Below, one piece after another: positions 42,574 through 51,038 of a stretch of DNA of 64,000 bases. The position numbers were made by a program, and so were the translations under genes. Below the pieces are notes generated by a model that was not told the DNA's origin, made no database searches, and saw nothing but the letters and a program-made list of their open reading frames with translations. The stretch comes from Pseudomonas zanjanensis (lineage in GTDB: Bacteria; Pseudomonadota; Gammaproteobacteria; Pseudomonadales; Pseudomonadaceae), in contig NZ_JABWRB020000002.1 in assembly GCF_014268745.2 (NCBI RefSeq), positions 620,001-684,000 of the forward strand. The letters are read 5' to 3'. Positions within the stretch are counted from its first letter, which is position 1; each line of letters starts with the position of its first letter.

Positions 42574-43501
42574 ACTGACAGTCGCCGGTCGGCACTGGAC
42601 GGTGGCGGCGGGCAGTAACCTGCTGGACGCCTTGAACGGTGCCGGCGTGCCGGTGCCCTACAGTTGCCGCGCCGGGAGCTGCCACGCCTGCCTGGTGCAG
42701 TGCGTGGGTGGCGACGTGCGCGACAGCCGTCCCGATGCCCTGAGCCCGACGCAGCGCGACCAGGGCTGGCGGTTGGCCTGCCAATGCCAGGTGGTGGAGG
42801 ATGTGCAGATCCATACCTTCGATCCGCAACGTGACGGCCAGGCCGCCCAGGTGATGGCAGTGGATTGGCTGGGCGGCGAGGTGTTGCGCTTGCGCGTCAC
42901 GCCCGAGCGGCCGCTGCGGTATCGGGCCGGGCAGCATCTGGTGCTGTGGGCCGGCGAGGTGGCCCGGCCATATTCCCTGGCAAGCCTGCCCGAAGAAGAC
43001 CGTTTCTTGGAGTTCCACCTCGATTGCCGTGAGCCCGGCCAGTTCATCGAGGCGGCCCGGCAGATGAACGCCGGCGACCCGATCCGGCTGGGCGAGCTGC
43101 GCGGTGGCGCCTTGCACTACGATCCCGACTGGCATGCCAGGCCGCTGTGGCTGCTCGCCGCCGGGACGGGCTTGGCGCCGCTGTTCGGCTTGCTGCGCGA
43201 GGCGTTGCGCCAGCATCACCAAGGCGCGATTCGCCTTATTCACGTGGCCCATGATGCGGCCGGGCATTACCTGGCCAAACCCCTGGAGGCGCTGGCGGCC
43301 AAGCATCAAAACCTCTCGGTGGAGCTGCTGACCGCGGCCGAGGCGCCGTCCGCCTTGGCGCAACTGCGGCTTGTTTCCCGGCAAACCCAAGCCTTACTCT
43401 GCGGCCATCCCGACCGGGTCGAGGCCTTTGCCAAGCGTTTGTACCTGGCCGGCTTGCCGCGCAATCAACTGCTGGCCGACGTCTTCCTGCCCCGTGGTTG
43501 A
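42566..43501 (+). CDS. 2Fe-2S ferredoxin-NAD(P)H reductase
   Basis: A 311-residue iron-sulfur flavoprotein. The N-terminal plant-type ferredoxin domain has ligands C34, C39, C42 and C72 (CRAGSCHAC then LACQC). An FAD-binding domain (RPYSLAS) and a NAD-binding domain (LLAAGTGLAPLFGLLRE) follow. This is the layout of oxygenase reductases and CDP-6-deoxyglucoseen reductase-like proteins; the electron acceptor is unknown. GGGAG precedes the ATG, which overlaps the cyclase gene by 8 bp. The enoyl-CoA hydratase gene follows 28 bp later, so the three probably form one transcript. Confidence 0.87.
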   Translation: MPELTVAGRHWTVAAGSNLLDALNGAGVPVPYSCRAGSCHACLVQCVGGDVRDSRPDALSPTQRDQGWRLACQCQVVEDVQIHTFDPQRDGQAAQVMAVDWLGGEVLRLRVTPERPLRYRAGQHLVLWAGEVARPYSLASLPEEDRFLEFHLDCREPGQFIEAARQMNAGDPIRLGELRGGALHYDPDWHARPLWLLAAGTGLAPLFGLLREALRQHHQGAIRLIHVAHDAAGHYLAKPLEALAAKHQNLSVELLTAAEAPSALAQLRLVSRQTQALLCGHPDRVEAFAKRLYLAGLPRNQLLADVFLPRG

Positions 43502-43529
43502 GCGCTGATTCCCAGACGCGAGACCGACC

Positions 43530-44279
43530 ATGACCGAAACCCTGTTGCTCGACCGTGAACGCTGCCTGCTGACCGTGCGCTTGAACCGCCCGGACAAGAA
43601 AAACGCCCTCACCCGGGCGATGTACAGTCAATTGGCCCATGCCCTGGTGATGGCCGACACCGACCCGCAGATTCGCGCGGTGCTGCTCACCGGCTCCAGC
43701 GATTGCTTCACCGCCGGTAACGACATCGTCGACTTCCTCGAACAGCCACCGAACGACCTCGATAACCCGGTATTCCAGTTCATGCTCAGCCTGCTCGATT
43801 GCCGCAAACCGGTGATCGCCGCCGTGGCCGGGCCGGCGGTGGGCATCGGCACCACGTTGCTGTTGCATTGCGACCTGGTCTACGTCAGCCGGGATGCGCG
43901 GCTGCGCATGCCGTTCGTCAACCTGGGTTTGTGTCCGGAGTTCGGCTCCAGCCTGATCCTGCCGCGGCTGCTGGGCCAGGCCAGGGCTGCGAAATTGTTG
44001 CTGTTGGGCGAGGGCTTCAATGGAGAACAGGCGGTCGCATGGGGCATCGCCACCGAGGCGCTGGATAATGGCGAAGCGGTATTGGCCAAGGCCAGGGAAG
44101 TGGCATTGCGCTTCGAATCGCTGCCGCCGGAAGCGGTGTGTATCAGCAAGCAACTGATGAAAGCGCCGGACCGGGAAGCATTGCGCAAGGTGATCGAAGA
44201 GGAGGGCAAGTTGTTCACCCAACGCCTGCGCTCGCCCGAAGCGGTGGCGGCGTTGTCGGGGTTTATCAACAGGCGTTGA
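43530..44279 (+). CDS. Enoyl-CoA hydratase/isomerase family protein
   Basis: A 249-residue crotonase-fold protein. The oxyanion-hole motifs are FTAGNDIVDFLEQP and AVAGPAVGIGTTLLLHCDLVY. The second usual hydratase glutamate position falls in FVNLGLCPEFGSSLILPR, where the sequence keeps the P-E-F-G-S pattern of isomerase-like members. It may act on a side-chain or unsaturated acyl-CoA; substrate unknown. No terminator is evident before the palindromes that follow. Confidence 0.86.
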   Translation: MTETLLLDRERCLLTVRLNRPDKKNALTRAMYSQLAHALVMADTDPQIRAVLLTGSSDCFTAGNDIVDFLEQPPNDLDNPVFQFMLSLLDCRKPVIAAVAGPAVGIGTTLLLHCDLVYVSRDARLRMPFVNLGLCPEFGSSLILPRLLGQARAAKLLLLGEGFNGEQAVAWGIATEALDNGEAVLAKAREVALRFESLPPEAVCISKQLMKAPDREALRKVIEEEGKLFTQRLRSPEAVAALSGFINRR

Positions 44280-44303
44280 GTTTTTTGGTGCCTGGTCCGG
44301 CCC

Positions 44304-44330
44304 TATCGCGAGCAAGCTTTGCTCCCACAG
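44304..44330. repeat. Single family B half-palindrome
   Basis: TATCGCGAGCAAGC, an inserted TT, then GCTCCCACA: a half-element with a small change in its loop, not paired in the usual way. Confidence 0.75.
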
Positions 44331-44374
44331 TAGATCTGTGGTGTTCATGAATAATGTGTTCAACACAAGATCCC

Positions 44375-44464
44375 TGTGGGAGCGGGCTTGCTCGCGAAAG
44401 CGGTGGGTCAGCTTGCATCCATCTTGAATGAGCTGACGCCTTCGCGAGCAAGCCCGCTCCCACA
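44375..44464. repeat. REP-type palindrome pair, family B
   Basis: TGTGGGAGCGGGCTTGCTCG and mirror CGAGCAAGCCCGCTCCCACA. Confidence 0.9.
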
Positions 44465-44516
44465 GGTGAGATGTGTACGCCAGTCCAAGTGCCACATTTC
44501 TTGCAGGCAAAAACCC

Positions 44517-44548
44517 AAAAGCCCCACCATTCACATGGCAGGGCTTTT
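44517..44548 (-). terminator. Rho-independent terminator of pyruvate kinase
   Basis: AAAAGCCC/GGGCTTTT outer stem and CCAT/ATGG inner stem with CA mismatches between; As precede on the minus-strand exit side as a T-rich tail. Confidence 0.75.
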
Positions 44549-44568
44549 GTTTTTCAGCGCTCGGTCAC

Positions 44569-46020
44569 TCAGACCATCGGGTCGCCAACGTGCAGGATTT
44601 TCATCCCGTTGGTGCCGCCGATGGTGTGGTAGCTGTCGCCCTTGGTCAGGATGACCCAGTCGCCGGTCTGCACCACGCCGCGCTTGACCAGTTCATCCAC
44701 CGCCGCCTGGCTGACTTCGCCCGGTTGCAGGGCCGCCGGGTCGAACGGCACGGTGTAGACGCCACGGAACATCGACGCGCGGGCCTGGGTTTCGCGGTGC
44801 GGGGAGAACGCGTAGATCGGCACCGAGGAGCGGATGCGCGACATGATCAGCGGCGTGTAGCCACTTTCGGTCAAGGCGATGATCGCCTTCACGCCCGGGA
44901 AGTGGTTGGCGGTGTACATCGTCGCCAGGGCGATGCTTTCGTCGCAGCGCTCGAAGGTCTTGCCGATGCGGTGGCTGGAGGTCTTGCTGGTCGGGTGCTT
45001 TTCAGCGCCGATGCAAATACGCGCCATGGCCTGCACCGCTTCGAGCGGGTAGAGGCCGGCGGCGCTTTCGGCCGAGAGCATCACGGCGTCGGTGTAGTCG
45101 AGCACGGCGTTGGCTACGTCGGACACTTCGGCGCGGGTCGGCATCGGGTTCTGGATCATCGACTCCATCATCTGGGTCGCAACGATCACTGCTTTGTTGT
45201 GGCGGCGTGCATGCAGAATGATCTTCTTCTGGATGCCCACCAGCTCGGCATCGCCGATTTCCACGCCCAGGTCGCCACGGGCCACCATCACGGCGTCGGA
45301 CGCCTTGATCAGGCCGTCGAGGGTTTCGTCGTCGGCCACGGCTTCGGCGCGTTCGATCTTGGCCACCAGCCAGGCGGTGCCGCCGGCTTCGTCGCGCAGT
45401 TGACGGGCGTATTCCATGTCCGCCGCGTCACGGGGAAAGGAAACGGCCAGGTAGTCGACTTCCATTTCCGCCGCCAGCTTGATGTCGGCCTTGTCTTTTT
45501 CGGTCAGGGCTGGGGCCGTCAGGCCACCGCCGCGACGGTTGATGCCTTTGTGGTCCGACAGCGGGCCGCCGATGGTCACGACGCAGTTCAGTTCGGTGGC
45601 GGTAGCGGTCTCGACGCGCATCACCACGCGACCGTCGTCAAGCAGCAGCTCGTCGCCGACGCCGCAATCCTTGACCAGGTCCGGATAGTCGATGCCGACC
45701 ACTTGCTGGTTGCCTTCGGTCAGCGGATGGCTGGTGGAGAAGGTGAAGGTGTCACCGATCTTCAGCTCGATGCGCTTGTTGGCGAATTTGGCGATACGGA
45801 TCTTCGGGCCTTGCAGGTCACCCAGCAGGGCAACGAAGCGGCCATGCTTGGCAGCGAGGTCGCGCACCAGCTTGGCACGAGCCTTGTGCTCGTCGGGGGT
45901 GCCGTGGGAGAAATTCAGACGGGCAACGTCCAGGCCAGCCAGAATCAGCTGTTCGAGAACTTCCGGCGAATTACTGGCCGGGCCAAGGGTAGCGACGATT
46001 TTGGTGCGACGGACGGACAT
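44569..46020 (-). CDS. pykA: Pyruvate kinase
   Basis: A 483-residue enzyme converting phosphoenolpyruvate and ADP to pyruvate and ATP, the last step of lower glycolysis. N-terminal TKIVATLGPAS, the active-site stretch GDLQGPKIRI, the K-E pair in VAKIERAEAV, the metal/phosphate region MVARGDLGVEI and MSAESAAGLYP are all intact. Length and sequence correspond to the PykA type of Pseudomonas. It stands alone, with its own terminator. Confidence 0.94.
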   Translation of the reverse strand: MSVRRTKIVATLGPASNSPEVLEQLILAGLDVARLNFSHGTPDEHKARAKLVRDLAAKHGRFVALLGDLQGPKIRIAKFANKRIELKIGDTFTFSTSHPLTEGNQQVVGIDYPDLVKDCGVGDELLLDDGRVVMRVETATATELNCVVTIGGPLSDHKGINRRGGGLTAPALTEKDKADIKLAAEMEVDYLAVSFPRDAADMEYARQLRDEAGGTAWLVAKIERAEAVADDETLDGLIKASDAVMVARGDLGVEIGDAELVGIQKKIILHARRHNKAVIVATQMMESMIQNPMPTRAEVSDVANAVLDYTDAVMLSAESAAGLYPLEAVQAMARICIGAEKHPTSKTSSHRIGKTFERCDESIALATMYTANHFPGVKAIIALTESGYTPLIMSRIRSSVPIYAFSPHRETQARASMFRGVYTVPFDPAALQPGEVSQAAVDELVKRGVVQTGDWVILTKGDSYHTIGGTNGMKILHVGDPMV

Positions 46021-46170
46021 GCAAGACTCCTCAAGTTCAAGCGCCAGCGAAGGCTACTATGCTCTTTGGGTGTAGTCATTGTTCATATGCACTACTTTTT
46101 CGTTTGTTTTTCGAAATGAACATTCCTGAAAATTTTTGCGCCTTTAACTACTAAAGCCGAACACTGCTCT

Positions 46171-46265
46171 TGTGGCGAGGGAGCTTGCTCCCGCTGGGCT
46201 GTGCAACAGCCCCAAGATTTTACGGTCGCTACGCAACCGAGCGGGAGCAAGCTCCCTCGCCACAC
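46171..46265. repeat. REP-type palindrome pair, family A
   Basis: TGTGGCGAGGGAGCTTGCTC and mirror GAGCAAGCTCCCTCGCCACA. It occupies the middle of the 325-bp divergent gap between pykA and the lipoprotein gene. Confidence 0.9.
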
Positions 46266-46345
46266 AGGTGTTCACCATCGGAGTGTTTTCAGCTGAAGAT
46301 TTTCCCCGCCAGGTCGATACAGAGCTCAAGACAGGAGAACCTCCC

Positions 46346-46717
46346 ATGCGATTCGTGCTTTTTGTTGCCCTGGCCCTGAGCGTCACGGGCTGCACCCGTT
46401 GGTCGATGAACCACCACATGAACCTGGCCTACAAGGCTTATGACCGTGGCAATTGCGAGCAGGTCATGCTTGAGCTGTCCAAGGTCGACCGCGCCAGCCG
46501 CGCCCGCCGCTATATGCAGCCGGAAGTCTCGATGCTGCGCGGCCAATGCCTGGAGCGGCAGAAGCTGTTCATCGATGCAGCGCAGACCTACCAGTTCATC
46601 ATCACCCAATACCCTAGCAGCGAATACGCGTTCCGCGCTCGCGCCCGGCTCGAAACCCTGCAGAGCCTGGGCCACTACCCGACCCGCAGCGCCTCGGCGA
46701 TTCGTCCTGCTTCTTGA
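46346..46717 (+). CDS. Small lipoprotein with TPR-like helices
   Basis: A 123-residue protein with a lipobox (LSVTGC, cysteine at about residue 16), so it should be lipidated after export. The rest is helical with a TPR-like pattern: NLAYKAYDRGNCEQVMLELSKVD, then AAQTYQFIITQYPSSEYAFRARARLE. This resembles outer-membrane-associated YfiO/BamD-type repeats in miniature. AGGAG precedes the ATG. Function unknown; a structural or envelope adaptor role is plausible. Confidence 0.82.
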   Translation: MRFVLFVALALSVTGCTRWSMNHHMNLAYKAYDRGNCEQVMLELSKVDRASRARRYMQPEVSMLRGQCLERQKLFIDAAQTYQFIITQYPSSEYAFRARARLETLQSLGHYPTRSASAIRPAS

Positions 46718-46729
46718 CCCTCCCTCCCG

Positions 46730-46751
46730 TGGCCAGGAGTAATCCTGGCCA
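46730..46751 (+). terminator. Hairpin after the lipoprotein gene
   Basis: TGGCCAGGA pairs perfectly with TCCTGGCCA around GTAA, 12 bp after the stop. No T-run follows, so it is a weak terminator or an mRNA-stabilising hairpin. Confidence 0.5.
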
Positions 46752-47002
46752 TCCGTCCTCTGCCCGTCGTGTTTATGAAAATTAATACATGGGACTGGTT
46801 GCCTTCTAACCTTGGGCTATATTTGTACAAGTCGTAGTTAGAGCTAGATCTCTACTTTATAGAAGCACCTGAGACCGGCAGAAGTAAGCTCAAGGCGGTT
46901 GATAGCGTCTGGCACCGGGATTGGGGAGAGCGGGCTCGCTTGGGTTCGTTCCGAAGTGATCGGTTGGCCCTGTATGTGGCCGCTAAGAAAGCGATACAAG
47001 AC

Positions 47003-47362
47003 ATGTACAAGGAACGCCGAATCGAACGGCATCAGTTGCCGTATTTCCTCAAAGTGTTCAACGGTATCAACGACAGGCCCATCGGTTTTTTGGGCAACGT
47101 TTCTGAAAATGGGCTGATGCTGATCAGCCAGCTGCCGTTGATGGTCGGTGCGGATTTTGACCTGCACCTGAAAATCCCCGCCGACGAAGGGCCACAGGAG
47201 AACATCCAGTTGAAAGCCAGGTGCCTGTGGTGTCACGAAGACGTGACGCCGCAGCATTTCGATGCCGGTTTCAGCTTGCTGTGGGCGCCACCGGACTATG
47301 GGCAACTGGTGAGCGCGTTGCGGCAGTATTTCTGTTTTTATCCGTTGCCGGCGTCGGCTTGA
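47003..47362 (+). CDS. PilZ-domain protein, likely cyclic-di-GMP receptor
   Basis: A 119-residue single-domain protein. The two ligand motifs are present: R5-x3-R9 (KERRIERHQ) and N-x-S-x-x-G (GNVSENGLML). Such proteins bind cyclic-di-GMP and alter motility, polysaccharide export or transcription through partners. The ATG at 47003 puts the RxxxR motif at the N-terminus as usual; a TTG at 46940 would add 21 residues. The ribosome site is weak. It is not linked to the cyclase genes in this window. Confidence 0.85.
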   Translation: MYKERRIERHQLPYFLKVFNGINDRPIGFLGNVSENGLMLISQLPLMVGADFDLHLKIPADEGPQENIQLKARCLWCHEDVTPQHFDAGFSLLWAPPDYGQLVSALRQYFCFYPLPASA

Positions 47363-47417
47363 TGCCGCTTGGGTCCTAGCCGCAAGGCCTGGTTCCTGCG
47401 GGTGTACCTCACTTAAT

Positions 47418-47508
47418 TGTGGGAGCGGGCTTGCTCGCGAAAGCGGTGGATCAGCTTGCAGCAATGCTGAATGTGCCGCCGCCTTCGCGAGCAAGCCCGC
47501 TCCCACAG
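47418..47508. repeat. REP-type palindrome pair, family B
   Basis: TGTGGGAGCGGGCTTGCTCG and mirror CGAGCAAGCCCGCTCCCACA between convergent genes. Confidence 0.9.
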
Positions 47509-47544
47509 GACCTTCATCCGCCTGCGTCTACAGGCATTCGGCCC

Positions 47545-47892
47545 TCAGCGCTGAACCCTCGCCTCGTTATCCAGCATCTTCTCCAGCAACAACACCCCCA
47601 TCTCGCCCATTTGGTGAATCGCCAACGCCAGGTTGCGTGGGGCGCCTTCGAGGTCTTCCGATAGATCCAGGATCAGCGTGCTTACCGAACAGAAGGTTTC
47701 GTAGGTGTGGGCGAGCATGCCTTCGGGGTCGGCGTCGGGGGCGACGATGAAGTAGTCCGGTTGTTTGTAAGGTTTTTTGTCGGGTTGGCCGTGGTTGGGC
47801 TTGAGGTAGTAGTCGAGGGCTCTTTGGGCGGCTTCGTCGAGCTTTTCGGGGTCGGGGGTTTCGTGGGGTGGATTTGGAGTCGGCTTGATCAT
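47545..47892 (-). CDS. DUF6124-type small protein
   Basis: A 115-residue soluble protein with the pattern I associate with the Pseudomonas-specific DUF6124 group: a proline-rich start (MIKPTPNPPHETPDPEKLDEAAQRALD), a middle FIVAPDADPEGMLAHTYE and a helical C-terminus (HQMGEMGVLLLEKMLDN). Function is unknown. GAGAAG precedes the ATG. Members commonly occur in several copies per genome; only one is here. Confidence 0.75.
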   Translation of the reverse strand: MIKPTPNPPHETPDPEKLDEAAQRALDYYLKPNHGQPDKKPYKQPDYFIVAPDADPEGMLAHTYETFCSVSTLILDLSEDLEGAPRNLALAIHQMGEMGVLLLEKMLDNEARVQR

Positions 47893-48273
47893 ATTCACTT
47901 CTCGTTGGTGGTGCTGCCATCCGGCTCGCGACTAAACGAGGGGTGGCGGCTGGACGCAGGTTAGTCGACCGGTGAGAAGTGAAACCGGCGCGCCCGAGGG
48001 CGCCCTGCGCACAGCCACCATCAAGTGCGGGGATAGGGGAACCCGACTGGATGACACTAGTGCACATCACTTCATCGCCGGGCGACTAAACCCGATCGCT
48101 GGTTATCAGCGACGCGAATCAAGTTACGGGGCAAGGCCAAGGTGCACAAGCCGGCGGATTCTGGCGGATCTGTAGTCCGTTGCGCAAGGCGCTGTAGTTA
48201 ATCGGACTTTTGCTGTCTCGCTGTAGGACCATTGTGACCGGGCTGCTGTTTCAGTGCGATGCGCCCCCCAAAA
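47893..48273. other. Unexplained intergenic region upstream of the DUF6124 gene
   Basis: About 380 bp with no convincing gene. GCGACTAAAC occurs at 47928-47937 and again at 48082-48091; the second is followed by a hairpin (TCGCTG/CAGCGA, 48095-48112). It may hold the promoter and a structured leader, or a remnant of older sequence. Confidence 0.4.
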
Positions 48274-48316
48274 GGGGCTGCTACGCAGCCCAGCGGGAGC
48301 AAGCTCCCTCGCCACG
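48274..48316. repeat. Single family A half-palindrome
   Basis: Only the right half is present (GGGCTGCTACGCAGCCC then AGCGGGAGCAAGCTCCCTCG); the left partner is missing. Confidence 0.85.
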
Positions 48317-48344
48317 GGTTCATCGCTTTCTTAAGTGATCAGCT

Positions 48345-49676
48345 TCAGGCGGTTCCGGCTTTTTTCCAGGCCAGGTATTGGGTCACCAGGGCCGCGCCCA
48401 ATTCGCTGGGGCGCGAATCCAGGGTTGGCACGCCGTGGGCGGCGAGCTGCTTGTGCAGCTCGGCCCGCGCATTCAAATAGTCCACCGTCCCGCAATAGGC
48501 CAAGGCCTCGGGCAAGGTTTGCACCGGTGCCTGGCGCAACCGGTCGAGGGCGTCTTCGCGCAGGCTGGCCACCAGCACCCGATGCTGTTGCCCCAGCCGT
48601 TTCACGGCGGCGAGCAATTGCGCATCGTCTTCATCCCGCAGGTTGGTCACCAGCACCACCAGGGCCCGGCGTTTTTGCCGGGCCAGCAGTTCGGTGACGG
48701 CGGCCTGGTAGTCGGCGGGGCGTTGGCTGCTGTCGAGGTCGTACACGGTGTTGAGCAGGACGTTGAGTTGGCCGGTGCCTTTGACCGGGGCGAGGTAGCG
48801 GCTTTGCTCGCTGGCGAAGGTGCTCAGGCCCACGGCATCGCCCTGGCGCAGGGCGGTGTAGCTGAGCAGCAGGCAGGCGTTGAGGGCGTGGTCGAAATGC
48901 GCCAGCTCGCCGTCCTGGCTGCGCATGCGTCGGCCACAATCGAGCATGAAGATGATCTGCTGGTCGCGCTCGTCTTCGTATTCCCGGGCGATCGGCGTGC
49001 GATGGCGGGCGGTGGCTTTCCAATCGATCTGGCGCAGGCTGTCGCCCTCGCGGAATTCGCGCAGTTGATGGAATTCCTGCCCCTGGCCGCGGCGTTGCCG
49101 CTGGCGAATGCCGAGCTGGCTGAGCCAATTGTCCACCGCCAGCAACTGGCCGTCGTAGAGCCTGGCGAAATCCGGGTAGACGCGGGTGTGGTCGACGGCG
49201 TCCAGCAGGCGCTTATCGGTCCACAAGCCCAGCGGGCTCGGCAGGTTGGTTTCGCACTGGACGAAGGTAAAGTGACCGCGCTTGAGCGGGCGCAGGCGGT
49301 AGCCGACCTGGCTGCGCTGGCCGGGTTGCAGTTCGACCGACTGCGGCAGGTTTTCGAAGTCCAGACCATCGGGAACATGATCGAAAAGCTGCACGTGCAG
49401 CGGCTGGGCAAAGTCGTGGCTGACTTCCAGGCGGACATCACCCCAGCGGCCCAGGGCCAGGCTCCCGGGCATTTGCCGTTGCACCCGCGGCGAGGGCAGG
49501 CGTCGGACGCGCACCGCGTCGAGCAGCGCCAGGGCCAGCAAGGCCAGCAGCAACCCCCAGTTGATCGACAGCAGCGTCGATGGCACCGCGATGCCCAGCG
49601 CTCGCAGGGCGCCGAGCACGATGCTCACGGCCAGCAGCACGGCGAGCCAGGTCAGCAGCAGGCGTGAGGGTTTCAT
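48345..49676 (-). CDS. DUF58-domain membrane protein
   Basis: A 443-residue protein with two N-terminal membrane helices (about 5-25 and 35-55) and a cytoplasmic or periplasmic beta-rich part, then the DUF58 core (GQGQEFHQLREFREGDSLRQIDWKATAR) and a von Willebrand A-like region (QIIFMLDCGRRM). DUF58 proteins work with MoxR ATPases, thought to assemble or activate other proteins. It is the last gene of the MoxR operon here; the MoxR gene ends... upstream on the same strand beyond a palindrome pair. Confidence 0.88.
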   Translation of the reverse strand: MKPSRLLLTWLAVLLAVSIVLGALRALGIAVPSTLLSINWGLLLALLALALLDAVRVRRLPSPRVQRQMPGSLALGRWGDVRLEVSHDFAQPLHVQLFDHVPDGLDFENLPQSVELQPGQRSQVGYRLRPLKRGHFTFVQCETNLPSPLGLWTDKRLLDAVDHTRVYPDFARLYDGQLLAVDNWLSQLGIRQRQRRGQGQEFHQLREFREGDSLRQIDWKATARHRTPIAREYEDERDQQIIFMLDCGRRMRSQDGELAHFDHALNACLLLSYTALRQGDAVGLSTFASEQSRYLAPVKGTGQLNVLLNTVYDLDSSQRPADYQAAVTELLARQKRRALVVLVTNLRDEDDAQLLAAVKRLGQQHRVLVASLREDALDRLRQAPVQTLPEALAYCGTVDYLNARAELHKQLAAHGVPTLDSRPSELGAALVTQYLAWKKAGTA

Positions 49677-49738
49677 CGGTGCATGCCCTTGCAGGGGATG
49701 TTGGCCTTGGCAAAGAAATTTACTGCAGTGAGGTTTCC

Positions 49739-49848
49739 TGTGGCGAGGGAGCTTGCTCCCGCTGGACGCGCAGCGTCCCCTGGCGGTGTGTCAGATAGAA
49801 CTTGGGGGCTGCTTCGCAGCCCAGCGGGAGCAAGCTCCCTCGCCACAA
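49739..49848. repeat. REP-type palindrome pair, family A
   Basis: TGTGGCGAGGGAGCTTGCTC and mirror GAGCAAGCTCCCTCGCCACA. It lies inside an operon, between moxR and DUF58 genes on the same strand, where such elements can set the relative mRNA level. Confidence 0.9.
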
Positions 49849-49938
49849 AAAGCATGCCTGCCACAAAGAATTTTCCTGGCACAAAAAGCATGCCTGCCAC
49901 AAAGAATTTTCCTGGCACAAAAAGCACGCTTGGCACAG
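49844..49938. repeat. 36-bp tandem repeat, two and a half copies
   Basis: The unit begins CACAAAAAGCATGCCTGCC and ends AATTTTCCTGG. Two identical copies at 49844-49879 and 49880-49915 are followed by a diverged partial copy to 49938. It abuts the right end of the family A pair, sharing its CACAA. It is not coding in any convincing frame. Confidence 0.85.
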
Positions 49939-49947
49939 ACGCCCTCA

Positions 49948-50955
49948 TCACAACCGCGGCGCCGGCACTTGATCGAGCAGTTGCCCCAGCACCTGGTCCA
50001 CCGACAGCCCTTCGATGTCCAGTTCCGGCGCCAGCCGCACGCGATGGCGCAGTACGGCCAGGGCGCAGCCCTTGATGTCGTCCGGCACGACGAAGTCGCC
50101 GCCGCGCAACAACGCCCGGGCCCGGGCGCAACGCACCAGGGCAATCGACGCGCGAGGCCCGGCGCCGAGGGTCAAGCCCGGCCAGCTGCGGGTGGTGCGG
50201 GCCAGGCGCACGGCGTAGTCGAGCACCTGGTCGTCCATCGGCAGGTCGCTGGCGATGCGTTGCAACGCTTGCACGTCCTTGGCCTGCAACACCATGCGCA
50301 GCGGTTGCACGTCGAGCATGTCGGCGCGGGTCGAACGGCTGACCTGGCGGACCATGTCCAGCTCCTGTTCGGCATCCGGGTAATCCATGCGCACCTTGAG
50401 CATGAAGCGGTCGAGCTCGGCTTCCGGCAGCGGGTAGGTGCCTTCCTGTTCGATGGGGTTCTGGGTGGCGAGGACCATGAACGGCTGGGCGATAGGCAGG
50501 GCGCGGCCCTCGAGGGTGACCTGACGCTCCTGCATGGCTTCGAGCAGCGCGGCCTGGGTCTTGGCTGGCGCACGGTTGATCTCGTCGGCCAGCAGCAGAT
50601 GGGTGAACACCGGGCCCTTGCGCAGCTTGAACTGCTCGGTCTGCAAGTCGTACACCGCATGCCCGGTGACGTCGCTGGGCATCAGGTCGGGGGTGAACTG
50701 GATGCGCGCGAACTCGCCGTTGAAACAGCGAGCCAGGGCCCGCACCAGCAAGGTCTTGCCCAGCCCGGGAACGCCTTCGAGCAATACGTGGCCACCGGCG
50801 ATCAATGCCGTGAGCACATCGTCGATCACACTGGCCTGACCCACCACCGCCTTGCGCAGCTCGGTGCGGATAGCCTGGGCCAACTGACTGGCGCGCTGGC
50901 GCTGTTGGACGGCGTGGGCCTGGCCGTCGGTAGGTTCGTTCTGTTCAGTCGTCAA
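49948..50955 (-). CDS. MoxR-family AAA+ ATPase
   Basis: A ~335-residue MoxR ATPase: Walker A GVPGLGKT, Walker B LLLADEINRAPAKTQAALLEAM, sensor 1 ATQNPIEQEGTYPLPEAELDRF, and the C-terminal lid (GAGPRASIALVRCARARALL). It acts as a chaperone-like partner of the DUF58 protein downstream. The start is odd: TTG at 50955, with AGGAG ten bases upstream and no ATG nearby; the nearby insertion of the fic gene might have altered the original start. Confidence 0.92.
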   Translation of the reverse strand: MTTEQNEPTDGQAHAVQQRQRASQLAQAIRTELRKAVVGQASVIDDVLTALIAGGHVLLEGVPGLGKTLLVRALARCFNGEFARIQFTPDLMPSDVTGHAVYDLQTEQFKLRKGPVFTHLLLADEINRAPAKTQAALLEAMQERQVTLEGRALPIAQPFMVLATQNPIEQEGTYPLPEAELDRFMLKVRMDYPDAEQELDMVRQVSRSTRADMLDVQPLRMVLQAKDVQALQRIASDLPMDDQVLDYAVRLARTTRSWPGLTLGAGPRASIALVRCARARALLRGGDFVVPDDIKGCALAVLRHRVRLAPELDIEGLSVDQVLGQLLDQVPAPRL

Positions 50956-51038
50956 TTCTGGCGTTCTCCTAACGGTTAAATCCTATGACTCGCGATATGG
51001 TGCAGTGCCGGGCGCTGACAACTGAGTCGCTGCACACC

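Noticed and set aside
46021-46110. HexR-type operator before pykA
   Set aside because: The GTAGT and ACTAC half-sites at about 46072-46097 are separated too widely for the known motif.
47990-48260. Possible tRNA or tRNA fragment near the DUF6124 gene
   Set aside because: No cloverleaf arms or CCA end could be drawn; only one short hairpin is present.
49844-49938. Tandem 36-bp repeats as a CRISPR array
   Set aside because: The copies are directly adjacent with no spacers, and no cas gene is present.
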